Source: Ariolimax columbianus
Taxonomy: Eukaryota; Mollusca; Gastropoda; Stylommatophora; Arionidae
Reading direction: 5' to 3'
DNA length: 64,000 nt
NCBI GenBank assembly: GCA_036924085.1
Contig: JAVGWX010000019.1
Coordinates: 6,217,641-6,281,640, forward strand
Positions 1 to 11,050 of the stretch are shown here, piece by piece. Numbering within the stretch: the first letter of the stretch is position 1; each line of letters starts with the position of its first letter. Both the position numbers and the translations under genes were made by a program. A model generated the notes under the pieces. The model saw only the letters and a program-made list of their open reading frames with translations, did no database searches and was not told where the DNA came from.

Positions 1-675
1 GAAAATAACAAACAAGACACAGGTAACCCAGTGTTGGGGGTGCATGCGCTATATACAAATTGTGCCATGTTGATGGAGGAGAATGACATATCAAACAGAT
101 GGTCGGAATATACAAGGAAACGTTTTGAGGACAGTCCCGGGGACAAACCATCAACAAATTATAATGAAAGACCCAGGACTCTAAGATCAGATCTGGTAAA
201 AGTGATACAAACTATGAGAAAAGGAAAAGCAACAGGACCGGACTTCACAAACATAGAAATGATAGAGGCCGTAGAGGAACTTGGTATATATATACCTACT
301 GATCTGTGTAATGGCATATACAATGCTAGATGCATAGACATGGCCCTCAAAACATCTACGTTTATAACACTCCCAAACAAACCGCATGCAACAGAATGTT
401 CAGACTTTAGAGCAATACGTCTAATGAGTCACACAATAAAAATACTACTCAAAATCAAACAGGAGAGAATAAGAGGTAAAATAGAGAGGGACGTTTCAGA
501 AGAACAATTGGGTTTTCGAAAGTTAAATGGAATAATAGAAGCAAGAGCCAGTTTTTGTACTCTGACATCCAAATATATAGAAATACATATTGACATTTAT
601 ATTTGCTTTATAGACTACCGGAAGGCTTTTGAAAAGTCCAATATGAACAATAAATGGAATGTCTCCAAGAAATAG
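1..675 (+). mobile_element. LINE reverse transcriptase fragment
   Basis: This is the fingers and early palm of a non-LTR retrotransposon reverse transcriptase. The open frame is continuous with the left window edge and stops at 675. It shows the KGKATGPD motif (about residue 70), the FITLPNKP and FRAIRLMSHTIKILL segment, GFRKLNG, and motif A as CFIDYRKAFE with the catalytic aspartate kept. The YADD box, thumb and endonuclease are absent, so it is a truncated copy. The family resembles the endonuclease-reverse transcriptase LINEs common in molluscs and insects, and the 13.1 kb fragment appears to be the same family. It is not a functional gene. Confidence 0.8.
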
Positions 676-1009
676 GTCTAGAGTCCAGGTTTGACTGCCA
701 TTTTTCTATCTGTATGTTACCACATGGATCCACATCATTCACGACCACACACAGCAAATAACATAGGACGCAGCAGGTGTAAGAGTTATTTCATTATTTT
801 CATACAACTATTAAAGTGAGTGCAATGAGATTACAAACCACACAATAAATTCCACGTAACTAAATAATGAAATATCATAATTTATTTTGTTGAAATTAAT
901 AATTTCGCTGGGGTTTTAAGCATAACCTAATGAATATTGCCCTGAACTAACTGAATATTGAATTTTCTGTTTTGATATGTTTCATCTGACACTCCGCCCC
1001 TTCCATATT
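676..1009. other. no gene recognised
   Basis: AT-rich sequence between two LINE fragments. I see no open frame, splice signal or repeat that I can support. Confidence 0.5.
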
Positions 1010-1600
1010 TATACTTCCTGCTGATAAACAGCGATGCTATTTTTCACGACTGGCAGAATTTCACCTGTCTTGTCGGTCAGACCTGTAGCACTAGTATCCA
1101 GGTACCATCTAATTGTGATGACGTTATTTTTGTTGAGATGCGTTTCTTGCAAGCAACATACATTTACTTGTTCTTCATAAAGGATATTCTCAAGCTCTAA
1201 TTAGCTACTGTAACCATTTCTTTTTCTGTTGACACTTTCGGCATTCCAGTGCATTATCGTAAGTGGTCTTTTCTTTGTTTTTATTTTAGTTTTTCCAGTA
1301 GCTCTATTCTCGTGCCTCTGGATAATACAAAGCAGCCGAGTAGAGCATCCAGTATTAAAGATTGAGTTCTTTCTAGACGGGGTACCTGGCACTGTACCTT
1401 CCTGATTGACCATCACAGGACGAGTGTATTGACGTTTTGTAGATATAGGCATACTTTCACATAAGGATGAATTATCAGACACCAATGAGGAAGTAAATCT
1501 AAACCCATTCCATCCCCATAGGAACAACAACAAAGTTTCAGCATAAAAACATGAATTACTGCCCCAGCCCCATAAGAGAGCAACATGTTTTTCCAAAAGA
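1010..1600 (-). mobile_element. RNase H-type LINE, ORF2 N-terminus with endonuclease start
   Basis: Read on the minus strand, this is the start of a LINE ORF2. A low-complexity leader is followed by the apurinic-like endonuclease (EEP fold) opening LTIMHWNAESV. After a stop and frame break near 1200 come VCCLQETHL (with the catalytic glutamate) and the VVKNSIAVY strand. The LQETHL form is typical of RNase H-bearing I/Jockey-superfamily LINEs, so it may be the 5' end of family A or B. It ends abruptly near 1010 in the middle of the endonuclease. It is a dead, 3'-deleted fragment. Confidence 0.65.
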
Positions 1601-2569
1601 AAGCAGCAGAGTGCAACATAATCGATGAACTCTACCCAAGAAAAGTATGGGTTCAGGTACTTTTTGAAGGATTATAAACAAGAGCAGTGATGAATGGAAG
1701 CACACGCGCCTATCGTGTCTACCATGATAAGAGAAACGAAACCACTACTTCATCCAATGGAAAATTCTGGTCAAACTAATCGGCTGAAACACAGGCACTA
1801 ATCATGACTGCATAAATTTTTAGCAATATAACAATTCAATGTCAGCAAACTGTATTCTTTATAGATGCAATGTCAATTTTCAAATTCTCCAAGTCCTCAA
1901 GAATTATAAACTGCCAGAGTTTAAGAGAGTCTTGGGCAAACTAAAATCCAACAGAAGGTTAGTGCTACAATTTTTGGATACCGTCACACAGTGCCATATC
2001 AGGAAATGAGAAAACAGTCAGGTATGCAAAGGAGGAAGCAACACAAGAACAAAACGAACAAAGAATCACCTTCCAAAGATAGAAGCCCATTATACAGGTC
2101 GTAAGGAAAGTTGACCAAACGAGAGATAACTATTACTGCCTTGATCGAGCGGAGCAAGTCATCATGTTCTGTATGAAAACGGGACATACCTTATTGAATA
2201 ACCACTTACACAGGCTAACATTGGCTCCATCGCCAGTGTATATGTGCAGACAAGCAGCAACGACATCCATTGCAACATATATAGCAAGACTGTTAAATGC
2301 TAAGCCAAAACCTGCTGAGAACTGGGCCATGCAGACGAATCTTCACACAAAGTAGTTTGGAAGCCTGAAATTACTCTCCACTACAGCAACCTTTATCAAG
2401 AGAACTGGAGTTCACTAGTAGACAGCAAGAACAAACATGACAAATGTGAAGAATAAGAAAACAGAAGCAATTATAGCTTGACGTAAGACAGTAGTAACGT
2501 GACTGAAACAAATCTTTTTAAGAGCATACAATTAAAGGAGTTTAATTTTGATAGTCAATACACCACAAT
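1601..2569. other. no gene recognised
   Basis: About 1 kb of AT-rich sequence with only short frames (60-70 codons) on both strands. None has a recognisable domain or convincing splice borders. Confidence 0.45.
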
Positions 2570-2892
2570 AATACCTGTCTTGAAGGTAAAAAAAGATAAC
2601 ATAAACTGTGTTTCATACAGTGACATCTCTCATGTAGCATGTCCTTTGCAGAACGTCGCTCCCATCACAGTCTGTCTGAAAGAAACTCGTTCCCTTGCCA
2701 AAACTCCAGCTTCCGCCACTGTCATACTCAGGCACTCCTGGATATCTTTGTGCCATCGTCTTCTTGGTCTACCCCTTCCTCTTTTGCCTGGCACCATACC
2801 TTCCATCACCGTCCTCTCAAAACCGTTTTGTCTCTTGATGTGACCAAAGTATTTGCATTTTATAGCCAAAATGGAATTGATAAACCAGTTCT
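2570..2892 (-). mobile_element. RTE-like LINE, C-terminal part (left of CR1 insertion)
   Basis: The minus strand encodes the C-terminal tail of an RTE-like reverse transcriptase: KYFGHIKRQNGFERTVMEG, GKRGRGRPRRRWHKDI, then a stop near 2630. This tail normally follows the thumb segment ending IRQEL, and that segment lies about 2.4 kb away near 5305 on the same strand. The two halves are separated by the CR1-like element at 2893-5302, so they are parts of one older LINE copy. Sequence below 2630 is probably its short 3' untranslated tail, though I see no clear terminal repeat. Confidence 0.8.
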
Positions 2893-5302
2893 CCTTAACT
2901 TAACTTAACGTCTTTATACAGGTTTAGAAGACTCTGCAGAGTCTGTATACAACCAGTTACATTTACATCACCTTGCTCTAAAAGCTATTCGCATCCAGTT
3001 TATTCTTAAATGCATTAACTGTCCCTGCCTCCACTACCTCACCTGGCAATGAATTCCAAGCAGACACCACTCTCTGACTAAAAAAATATTTCCTAATATC
3101 TAGCCTGGACCTCTCTTTAGTCAGCTTGTAGCTATGCCCTCTTGTTATTGTAGGTGGCTGTATTTTAAAAAAAAACTTGTTATAGTCTAATTTATCGATT
3201 CCTCTGATCATCTTATAAACCTATATTAAGTCACCACGAATTCTTCTCTCTTCGAGACACTGTAGGCCGGTTTTTCTTAGTCGTTCCTCATAACTGTAAT
3301 TCTGGAATCCCTCTATCATCTTTGTCGCTCTTTTTTGTATTCTTTCTAGCATGTTTATGTCCCCTCTATGATAAGGACTCCACACCTGTACACATTACTC
3401 CAATCTAGGTCTAACTAAAGCTTTATACAGTTTGACGATCACTTCCTTGCTCCTATGTTTAATATTTCTTTTTATCATACCTAACATTGCATTTGCCTTT
3501 TTTACTGCTACCTTAACTTGCTCACTCACCTTTCCTGTATGATCTATTATAACCCATAGGTCCCTTTCCTTATCTATTGTTCTAATATTGTTTTCTCCCA
3601 TTCTGTAATTATGTTCCATATTGGATCTACCCATGTGGATGACTGTACATTTATCTACATTAAACTCCATTTGCCAGATTACAGACGATTCTCGAATTTT
3701 ATCTAAATCCGACATCAATATATCCACTTCCGCTTTAGATGAGACACTACTGCATAGTTTGTGTCATCAGCAAATTTTGCAATCATGGTTTTCATATCAA
3801 TGTCCAAAACATTTATATATTTCAAGAACAAAATTGGTCTCAAAACCGAGCCCTGTGGCACACCACTTTCCACTTCATTCCACTCAAAGTACTCCTTATT
3901 TATGCCCACCCTCTGCCTTCTTCCCGTTAACTAATTTTCAATCCATTTGGCAACTTCCCCACCTATTCCATGTGATCTTAACTTTCGAAATAATCTTTGA
4001 TGAGGTACTCTATCAAAGGCCTTTGAAAAGTCTAGATAAATAACATCCACTGGCTCCCCTTTATCTAACATTTTAGTAACCTCCTCCATGAATTCTAATA
4101 GATTTGTTAAGCACGATCTCCCTCTAGTAAACCCATGTTGACTATTTCTAATTAGATTAAATTTGTCTAAATGCATTACAATGTTTTCTTTGATTATTGA
4201 CTCTAACAATTTACAGACTATGCTCGTTAAACTCACCGGTCTATAATTTGCTGGATCTGATTTTTTTGCCTTTTTTGAATAAGGGGATCACTCCTGCATC
4301 TTACCAATCCCGTGGAACAATCCCTTTTGTAAGTGATTGAGAACATAATATAGCCAATGGTTTTGCTAGTTGGTCTCTAATTTCATACAGCAATTTTGGG
4401 TGAATACCATCTTGACCTGGAGATTTATTCACTTTCAATCCCTCCAATTTTTTAAAAACCATTTATCTGTAATACAGATTGATCTTAATCCCGCTGTATC
4501 AATGTCTCTTTGAAAAATATCTATAGGCTCTGGGATCTCGGAGCAGTCCTCCTTTGTGAAGACTGTGCCAAGGTACTGATTGAGCAGATTAGCAGCCTCC
4601 CTATTCTCACTTATTATTTTCCCTGTACTGTCCATGAGAGGGCCTACTTTGTCTTTCGTTCTTTGTTTATTTCTAACATAAGAGAAGAAGCTTTTACTGT
4701 CTGTCTTGATCCTCTGAGCAAGTTGTTTTTCAAAGTCTATTTTTGCTGTTTTATTCGCTTTCTGAGATATGTTCTGCTTGTCCAAATATTTTACATATGT
4801 TTCTTTTGATTTACCTGCCTCTATATATTTTTTCCATGCTTTATTTTTTGCTCTTCAACATTTCACTACAAATCTAGTTATCCACTTTTTACGCTTGGGG
4901 TTTACCTCCCTACATGGAACACATTCCTCTTTTAGCGTTTCTAGAACTGTTTTAAAACTTTTCAACTCCTGTTCAACATATGTTCCTACGACAATATCTT
5001 TCCAGATTATGTGGTTCGCTGCCTCTTTCATCCTCTTAACATCTGCCTTAGTGTAGTCGTATGTTCGTGTGTTTATGTTTACATCTTTTCCTGCAATAAG
5101 ATCCCAACGGATGATTTGATGGTCACTTGAGCGAAACATTTCCCCAACGGTAACGTTTTCAATCATATTTTCCTCTGTGGCAACAACTAGGTCGAGTATG
5201 TTTTTACCTCTGGTGGCTACTTCTACATGTTGAATTAAAATATTGTCAGTTATGCACTTAACAAAAAGGTTTTGACTCTACAGGTGCTTCTGCCATATCC
5301 CA
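2893..5302 (-). mobile_element. CR1-like LINE, copy A (nested in RTE-like LINE)
   Basis: A 5'-truncated CR1-like element on the minus strand. Its 3' end carries a (CTTAA)3 tail at about 2892-2906. The coding remnants, in protein order, are the region before the RT (4435-5166), RT fingers and palm (3715-4310: motif A as YLDFSKAFDRVPH, then GVPQGSVL and KFADDTN), the thumb (3395-3727), and the CR1 C-terminus [18 protein letters not shown] (about 3000-3210). Several frameshifts and stops break it. It is colinear over about 2.4 kb with copy B at 56.7-59.3 kb. The 5' truncation at 5302 abuts RTE coding sequence. No target-site duplication is evident, as is common for CR1. Confidence 0.88.
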
Positions 5303-8300
5303 TGCTCAACTCTTGCCGAATTTCTACATTTGTTATTTTCTCTGTCCAGGGTATTCTGAGGATCTTTCTGTAACATTTTGACTCGAAGGATTCGATTCTT
5401 TGTCTAGAAGTTTTGGTAATCGTCCATGCTTCACAGCCATAAGCTGCCAGTCGAAAAAAACAGGCTCTCAAGACTTTTACTTTTATCGTTTTGTTGGTGC
5501 CCTGCCATAATTTCTTCAGGCTGTTCAGTCTCTGCATTGCCATAGCTAGTCTTCTTCTGATTTCTTTCGAGTAGTCACCATTTTTGTCGATTCTGAAGCC
5601 CAGATATTCAAAATGTGTAACCTGATCTATTTCCTCACCACCCACTGTAAATTTATGCTGACATTGTGTTATATCGGTGGTCATTATCTTTGTTTTATTT
5701 ATGTTTATGAACAGATTTTGATCTTTACTATGTTCTTTAACGGCTGAAAGTAGCTGCTCTAGCCCTTCCGCACTTCTTGATAGTATCATTGTGTCATCTG
5801 CTTATCGTAACTCTGGAATCTCGTACCCCCCAATCGTAAATGAATCGAAACTTTCAATGTTCTCATCTTCTCGCACATTTCTCATTATACATTCCGCATA
5901 TATGTTGTACAGATAAAGTGACGGACTCCCTTTTGTACTGCAAACCAATCTGATGTTTGCCCAGATACTCGGACAGCGGCTTGTTGATCTTTGTATAATG
6001 TTTCAATGAGATGGACTATATGCAAAGGAAACCCCATTTCCTTCATGATTCTCCACAGATTTTGATGTTTTACCGTGTCGAAGGCCTTAGTGTAATCAAT
6101 GAAACATGTGTACATGTCTACATTAAACTCTCTACATTTTTCATAGATTTTCCTTAAATTGAATATGTGGTCCCGGGCCCCTCTGTCTTTCCTAAAACCT
6201 GCCTGGACTACGTGAATTTCAGATTCAAACCTTTTCTCTATTCTTCTTAATAGGATTCGCAAGAGTATCTTTCTAGCATGGCTGATCAGTGCGGTAGTTC
6301 GTGCACATCTTCAGGTTGCTTTTTTTGGGGAGGGGAATATAAATCGATTTTTTTCCATGCTTCTGGCCACTCTGCACTGTGACATATCTGTTTACACAGC
6401 TTGTGATAGACTCGAGCACATGCCTCTCCTCCTGCTTGTATTAGCTCTGCTGGGATATCATCGTATCCTGGGGACTTTCCCTTTTTCAGGCTTTTAATTG
6501 CAGAGCGTACTTCTTCCAATGTTGGTTCAGGTTCTTTCTCATCCTTTGGTAGGATTGTAACTGAGCGCTTTGTGCTGTCTCCATACATGGTTCTGCAGTA
6601 CTCTCTCCATCTATTCAGTATGTCTTTGGTTTCTGTTACTGTGTTATCCTCTTCGTCATTTATGACATGTGGAACCGGACGGAATTCCCTTGTCGGTGTT
6701 CTTATTGCTTTGAATGCATCTCTTTCTTTGCCTTGTTGTTGTAGGTTTTCTATATCCTTACATGTTTCTACTATGTATTTTCTTTTATCTTTTCTTATTT
6801 CTCTTTTACTTTTTCTTGCGCAGTTTTTATATGCTGTGTTGGTCCCCTTACTTCCCATTTGTTTTAATTGTTGCATTTCTGCAATGGGTTTCTGTGTTTC
6901 GTCTCTTATATAGCTCTGTGTCGTGTGCAATATCTTTGGAATCATTTCTTTTGCTGTCGAGATCAAAATCTCCATTGCGTACGATGTCAACTCCTCAGAT
7001 GTCATCTCTTCCTGTATAGCAAGCAACGCCTCAAATTTGTTTTCTACTTTGATGTTGTATTCAGTAGGTATTGCTGATACATCGAAGCGTATTGGCTGAC
7101 AACCTTTGTTGATCCTGCGTAGTCTTGTTTGGAGAACTGCAAACAGTAATTCGTGGTCGTATCGCAGTCTGCTCCTGGGAGTGTTTTTGTCGCCAGCACA
7201 TTTGATCTCCATCTTTGTTGCACTAGGATGTAGACTATTTGGTTTCTGCTGTTGCCATCCGGGGAGGTCCACGTGTACAGTCTTCGTGGATGTTGTTTGA
7301 AGAAGGTGTTGGCAATGGAGAGGTTGTTTTCTGTGCAGAATTCAACCAGTCTTTCTCCTCGCTCATTTCTGTGTCCCAAACCAAAAGGTCCTCGAACACT
7401 TCTCTCCTCTTCGGCTCTTTCCTCTCCGACTTTCGCATTGAAATCTCCAATGATGACCAAGATGTCTCTTTTTTCAACTTTTTCCATCGCTTCTTGCAAG
7501 CTGTTATAAAAATCATCCATTTCACAATCGTCTGCTGCTGATGTTGGTGCATACACTTGAATTATTGTTAAATTTCTAGTCTTTTTCTTTAGTCTGATTA
7601 CAATTATGCGGTCGTTGACTGGATTGTAACCGAGTAGTGAAGGTGCTGTCTTCTTTTTCCACCCTTGTCCGTCCCAGAGTATATAAATGTTTCTCCTGAG
7701 GAGCTGGTACAGTGCCCTTGACCGGCCCATCTATGCTCAGAGACTCCAAGAATCTCTATCTTGGTTCTCTTCATTTCTCTTCCGATCATGAATACCTTGC
7801 CCTGGTATAGGCTCCTGACGTTCCAGGCGCCTATTCTTAGTTTTGTTTTTAGTCCCATTTCAGAGTTGTCCACTGTAATGCAGTCAGGCTTTAGGCCGTC
7901 ATCTCTATTACGTGTACTGACTCTGAAATTGGCCTCTTCCCCAGTTGGCGTCGATGATCTGCCTGGTCTGAGGGCCTCACCATCAGATCTTTGAGTTTCG
8001 TTTCTCTCGACTGTCATAGGTTTCTTGGCATTTTACATCCAGTAGTTTGCCATTGCTTTCTGGACATTGTTCTGGCCACTTACAAACTATGGTCTCTGGT
8101 GCGCCCTTAGCCCGATACCAGGCGTTTCCAGCTCCCGCTTTCAGAGTCGATGTCGCACATGTCGATCTTCCGCCTCTTCCACCAGCAGCTGTGTGTACTT
8201 GTCAGGGGTGGACTCCCCTTCTTGTCATTTCACCCACATAGTTTAGCCGGCCAGCCAAAGCCGTTGCCCGGGGGGTGGCGCTGCCGTACACAGGCAGACT

Positions 8301-8420
8301 CTAGGAGCCATACGTGAGCTAGACAGAAGTGGGGGAACCAAATAGGATCCTGGCCATCAAGGATGTGGCTGCCTCTCACCGTGAGGTGCTATCCCTTACA
8401 CACTTCTGCCCTACCCCCCT
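5303..8420 (-). mobile_element. RTE-like LINE, main body with endonuclease and RT
   Basis: The main part of the split RTE-like LINE, read on the minus strand. The EEP endonuclease (about 8017-7100) shows RIGAWNVRSLYQGK, GVSEHRW, VIIGDFNAKVG and a TWTSPDG segment, resembling the endonucleases annotated as 'craniofacial development protein 2-like'. RT follows: KGKSPGYDDIPAELIQ, VVQAGFRKDRG, CFIDYTKAFDTVKH, then GGEEIDQVTHFEYLGF and CEAWTITK in the thumb. There are frameshifts near 7700 and 7190. The codon before ADD in the active-site box reads TAA (about 5801), so the YADD tyrosine is a stop. The GC-rich 8030-8420 stretch is probably its 5' untranslated region. Confidence 0.85.
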
Positions 8421-8819
8421 ACAGAGACATATCACACGTAAATCAAACAATACAATTCATGTATAAATACTTAAATAACGAATAGAACTATTCGTTGAAC
8501 ATCAATTGAGCATTGCTAATAGTGATATGGAGATGTAAATTCATTGTAAGACCTGTAAGCAAAACAATATTGTAATATGTTACAGCTAATAAAGATGATA
8601 TTTATAGAGCAGGAGAAAAGTTGTTAGTAGAGTAAATAGGAGTACACTCTGGACATTGTTAAATGATCGATAACCTAATGAATGAAGATAGACTACATAA
8701 CTGTATGAATTAACTTGGTACAGCATGTGAAAGATATAATATTAACAACCAGCACATAATCTACACACACTACTCAGATTAATAGAACGTACAGTCCACA
8801 TAACACGCATGCAAACTGT
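8421..8819. other. no gene recognised
   Basis: AT-rich spacer with no supportable feature. Confidence 0.45.
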
Positions 8820-9200
8820 ACTACATTTAGAGAAGCCCAAGAGAACAAGTATCTGGGAAGCATTTTTACAGAAGATCTAAGGTTTGAACAATAGAAATTA
8901 GGTGTCATCATGCCTCTGCAACCTCTCAGAATGAGTTCTTTTCCATGGCACAGGACAGGAACAATACTCATGAAATAATATGTCTTCTATCTTTCCGAGT
9001 GACATTAATGGCTTTTCTGAGCAATTATGATACTAGAAAAATTGAGGAATTACGTCATGTACAGACCACATTTCAGACAGAAAAAGGATGGTTCAGTCAT
9101 CACATGAGAATGCAACCTGATCTACTGCCACTGCACAGATCTAACACAAAAATGATTTTGTTACATGATATGAGGAAGACATTGTTAATGGTTAGATGAC
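8820..9200 (+). mobile_element. LINE RT C-terminal fragment
   Basis: Decayed plus-strand reverse transcriptase thumb and tail: ENKYLGSIFTEDLRFE matches the YLGS..ED.R element after the palm, and GWFSHHMRMQPDLLP matches the ..WFGHVMRM tail of endonuclease-RT LINEs. Frames shift between the two motifs. The 10.7-11.0 kb fragment on the other strand has the same ISWFSYLMRM tail and is probably the same family. Confidence 0.5.
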
Positions 9201-9377
9201 ATTACATTAATATCACACCACAGGCTTACATAGAACAAAAATACACTCTTGGCCAAAAAAAGTCGACTTGTTTCTTGCAACATTTTGAATGCCAAAGGTT
9301 ATGTTACGTGCAAATCATGCATACAGGACCTCAGTTTAGCGGTACCTATGATAGAACTATGAAGAATATAACTTTGA

Positions 9378-9624
9378 TTTTTTGTTTGCCTTTGCCTTAT
9401 TTCTAGAATACCAAAGATGGTGTTCGTTTTACTGTGCTTTTTATTTTGCGCCTGTCGGGCAAGTGCATCCGACTTCAGCATGCATCTTATGGAAGGGTCT
9501 ACTTCCTACTGCATTTTCTAAGGGTTTGCCCCCACGAAGTAACGGCCGGTGCTGTCATTGGGATCGAACACAGCACCTAAGGATTGTGAGCCGTGCCACT
9601 TAACCACTAGGCCACGAGGTCCCC
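9378..9624 (-). mobile_element. tRNA-derived SINE, family 1
   Basis: Minus-strand copy of the SINE seen complete at 59.7 kb. The tRNA-like head is at the right end (the box B equivalent is gggatcgaacaca on the plus strand). The shared core tgcatccgacttcagcatgc lies in the middle and the AAGGCGAACGC-type A-rich tail is on the left. Flanking AACTTTGATTT and AACTTCGATCT may be an imperfect target-site duplication. It lies about 280 bp upstream of the first exon of the host gene. Confidence 0.8.
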
Positions 9625-9902
9625 ACAGAACTTCGATCTGATAAGGTATGATCTATTTTATGAAATATACATTCCTGATAATGGAATTATTTCAAAACGA
9701 TTAACAAATGCTACTCTCTGCATTGTTGTCTTGGGACGAAGAACATAACTTATCTGCTCCTCTTTTCAATATGCGCACATGTCTAGGCTACTTTGATTAA
9801 AAGAACGAGCTTACATTATAACTATTTTTTATCTCCTTTACAGAACGAGAGAAAAACAACTGTTACTTTTAATACAATTCATCTTCCTACATCTGATGTA
9901 AC

Positions 9903-9951
9903 ATGCTGCAATTGTTAGTCACCACTGTTCTGCTGGTGTTATCATGTAAAG
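9903..9951 (+). CDS. Host gene exon 1: signal peptide of type I membrane glycoprotein
   Basis: First coding exon of the best host-gene candidate. An ATG at 9903 opens 16 codons, MLQLLVTTVLLVLSCK, a compact signal peptide with an uninterrupted hydrophobic core. A consensus donor, AAAG|GTAAGT, follows in phase 1. The start is the only ATG giving a signal peptide before this donor. The exon fits the downstream phase-1 exons encoding a glycosylated ectodomain and a transmembrane helix. No clear promoter is visible upstream; a SINE sits at 9378-9624. The chain is inferred from splice signals and reading phase, not from transcripts. Confidence 0.6.
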
Positions 9952-10715
9952 GTAAGTTGTAGTGGCACGTTCTGCATTTTTCTATTTTAGTCTATTCTTC
10001 AGAAAATCAGCCTAAACCATGCATTTATAACGTCGATGTTAAATTATATTGGTTTGGAGCTGTCATTATATTGTTAAATACAATTATCCTGGTTTGAAGC
10101 AGAAATGATGTAATTGTTAGGTTACGATGACTTGGTTTGAAGCAGGTATGATTTTGTCTTTGTCCCTCCATACAGGGTTGTCAGGCATTGTGAAGAGATT
10201 CATTATATTACTTTTACAGTGTCTAGCATTTTACCTTGTTTCAATGTTATAAGTTTAATTACATTTAGTGATCTGTTCATACATTCATCTTTGTCACTGC
10301 GTAGACATATCATATATTATTTCTAAATTATACACTGCATTTTTTACTTGCTTTTCGACTCTTGACTTTATTCACCTCTTAAGGGGTGGCAAATATGTTT
10401 AGAATGTAGGGGTTCAGGTAACACATGTAGGAGCCAAACATACTGCTGGATGTAACGTTCCTTAAAGGGTTGTGCAACATGCCGGTGGGTAATGGTGAAA
10501 TTGTTCTAAAAATTATGAATTTAAAATATACTGAGTTAGTTTTCTTTCCACGTGTGCCCATTATCGTTGTGTGGAGCTTAAGTTGTCTATCCTGCGCCAA
10601 GTGCGTCGCGTCGGTCAATGTGAACCCTTGTCGCTGCACAGTCACTCTAATGACATATATCACCGCCCCTTGCACTGTAATCCGATCTACCAGCGTTGTA
10701 AACCATTAGTGGAAG
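9952..10715. other. Host intron 1, no element recognised
   Basis: Start of a 4.5-kb intron. It is AT-rich, and I found no coding fragment or repeat here. Confidence 0.45.
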
Positions 10716-11050
10716 TTAATGAGGGTGCATTCTCATGAGATAACTAAACCAACTTATTTTCTGCTTGGAAATATTTTCGGCACACGATGAAGTGCAGACC
10801 ATACTTCGAATGTCGTCGTTCTGTATTCTGTCTAGCCTGGTAACACCGATGACCTTCCTCAAATACTTCATTTCAAAAGTCGAAATGCTGCTATCACATG
10901 CCCTGGAAAGAGGCCATGGTTGGCACTGGTAGCACAGAGTCTGCATACATAAACTGTTTATCAGCTGTTGCTTTGTTGCCAAACTAATGATCGGATGTCT
11001 AAGCAGTGGGGAGTGCTGATAAGACACTGAATCTACTTCTGACACCTAGT
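10716..11050 (-). mobile_element. LINE RT C-terminal fragment in intron 1
   Basis: Minus-strand frame of 109 codons ending a reverse transcriptase. It shows FEMKYLRKVIGVTRLDRIQN, then KISWFSYLMRM, the usual thumb-to-C-terminal segment of endonuclease-RT LINEs. The cysteine/tryptophan pair of a YGCE.W motif appears as QCQPWPLS. RT catalytic motifs lie outside the fragment. It is antisense to the host gene. Confidence 0.7.

Noticed and set aside
6572..7541. Several plus-strand ORFs of 70-113 codons, rich in Phe, Leu and Cys
   Set aside because: These are antisense shadows of the RTE-like LINE.
8047..8241. 64-codon ORF in GC-rich DNA
   Set aside because: It lies in the probable 5' untranslated region of the RTE-like LINE on the opposite strand.
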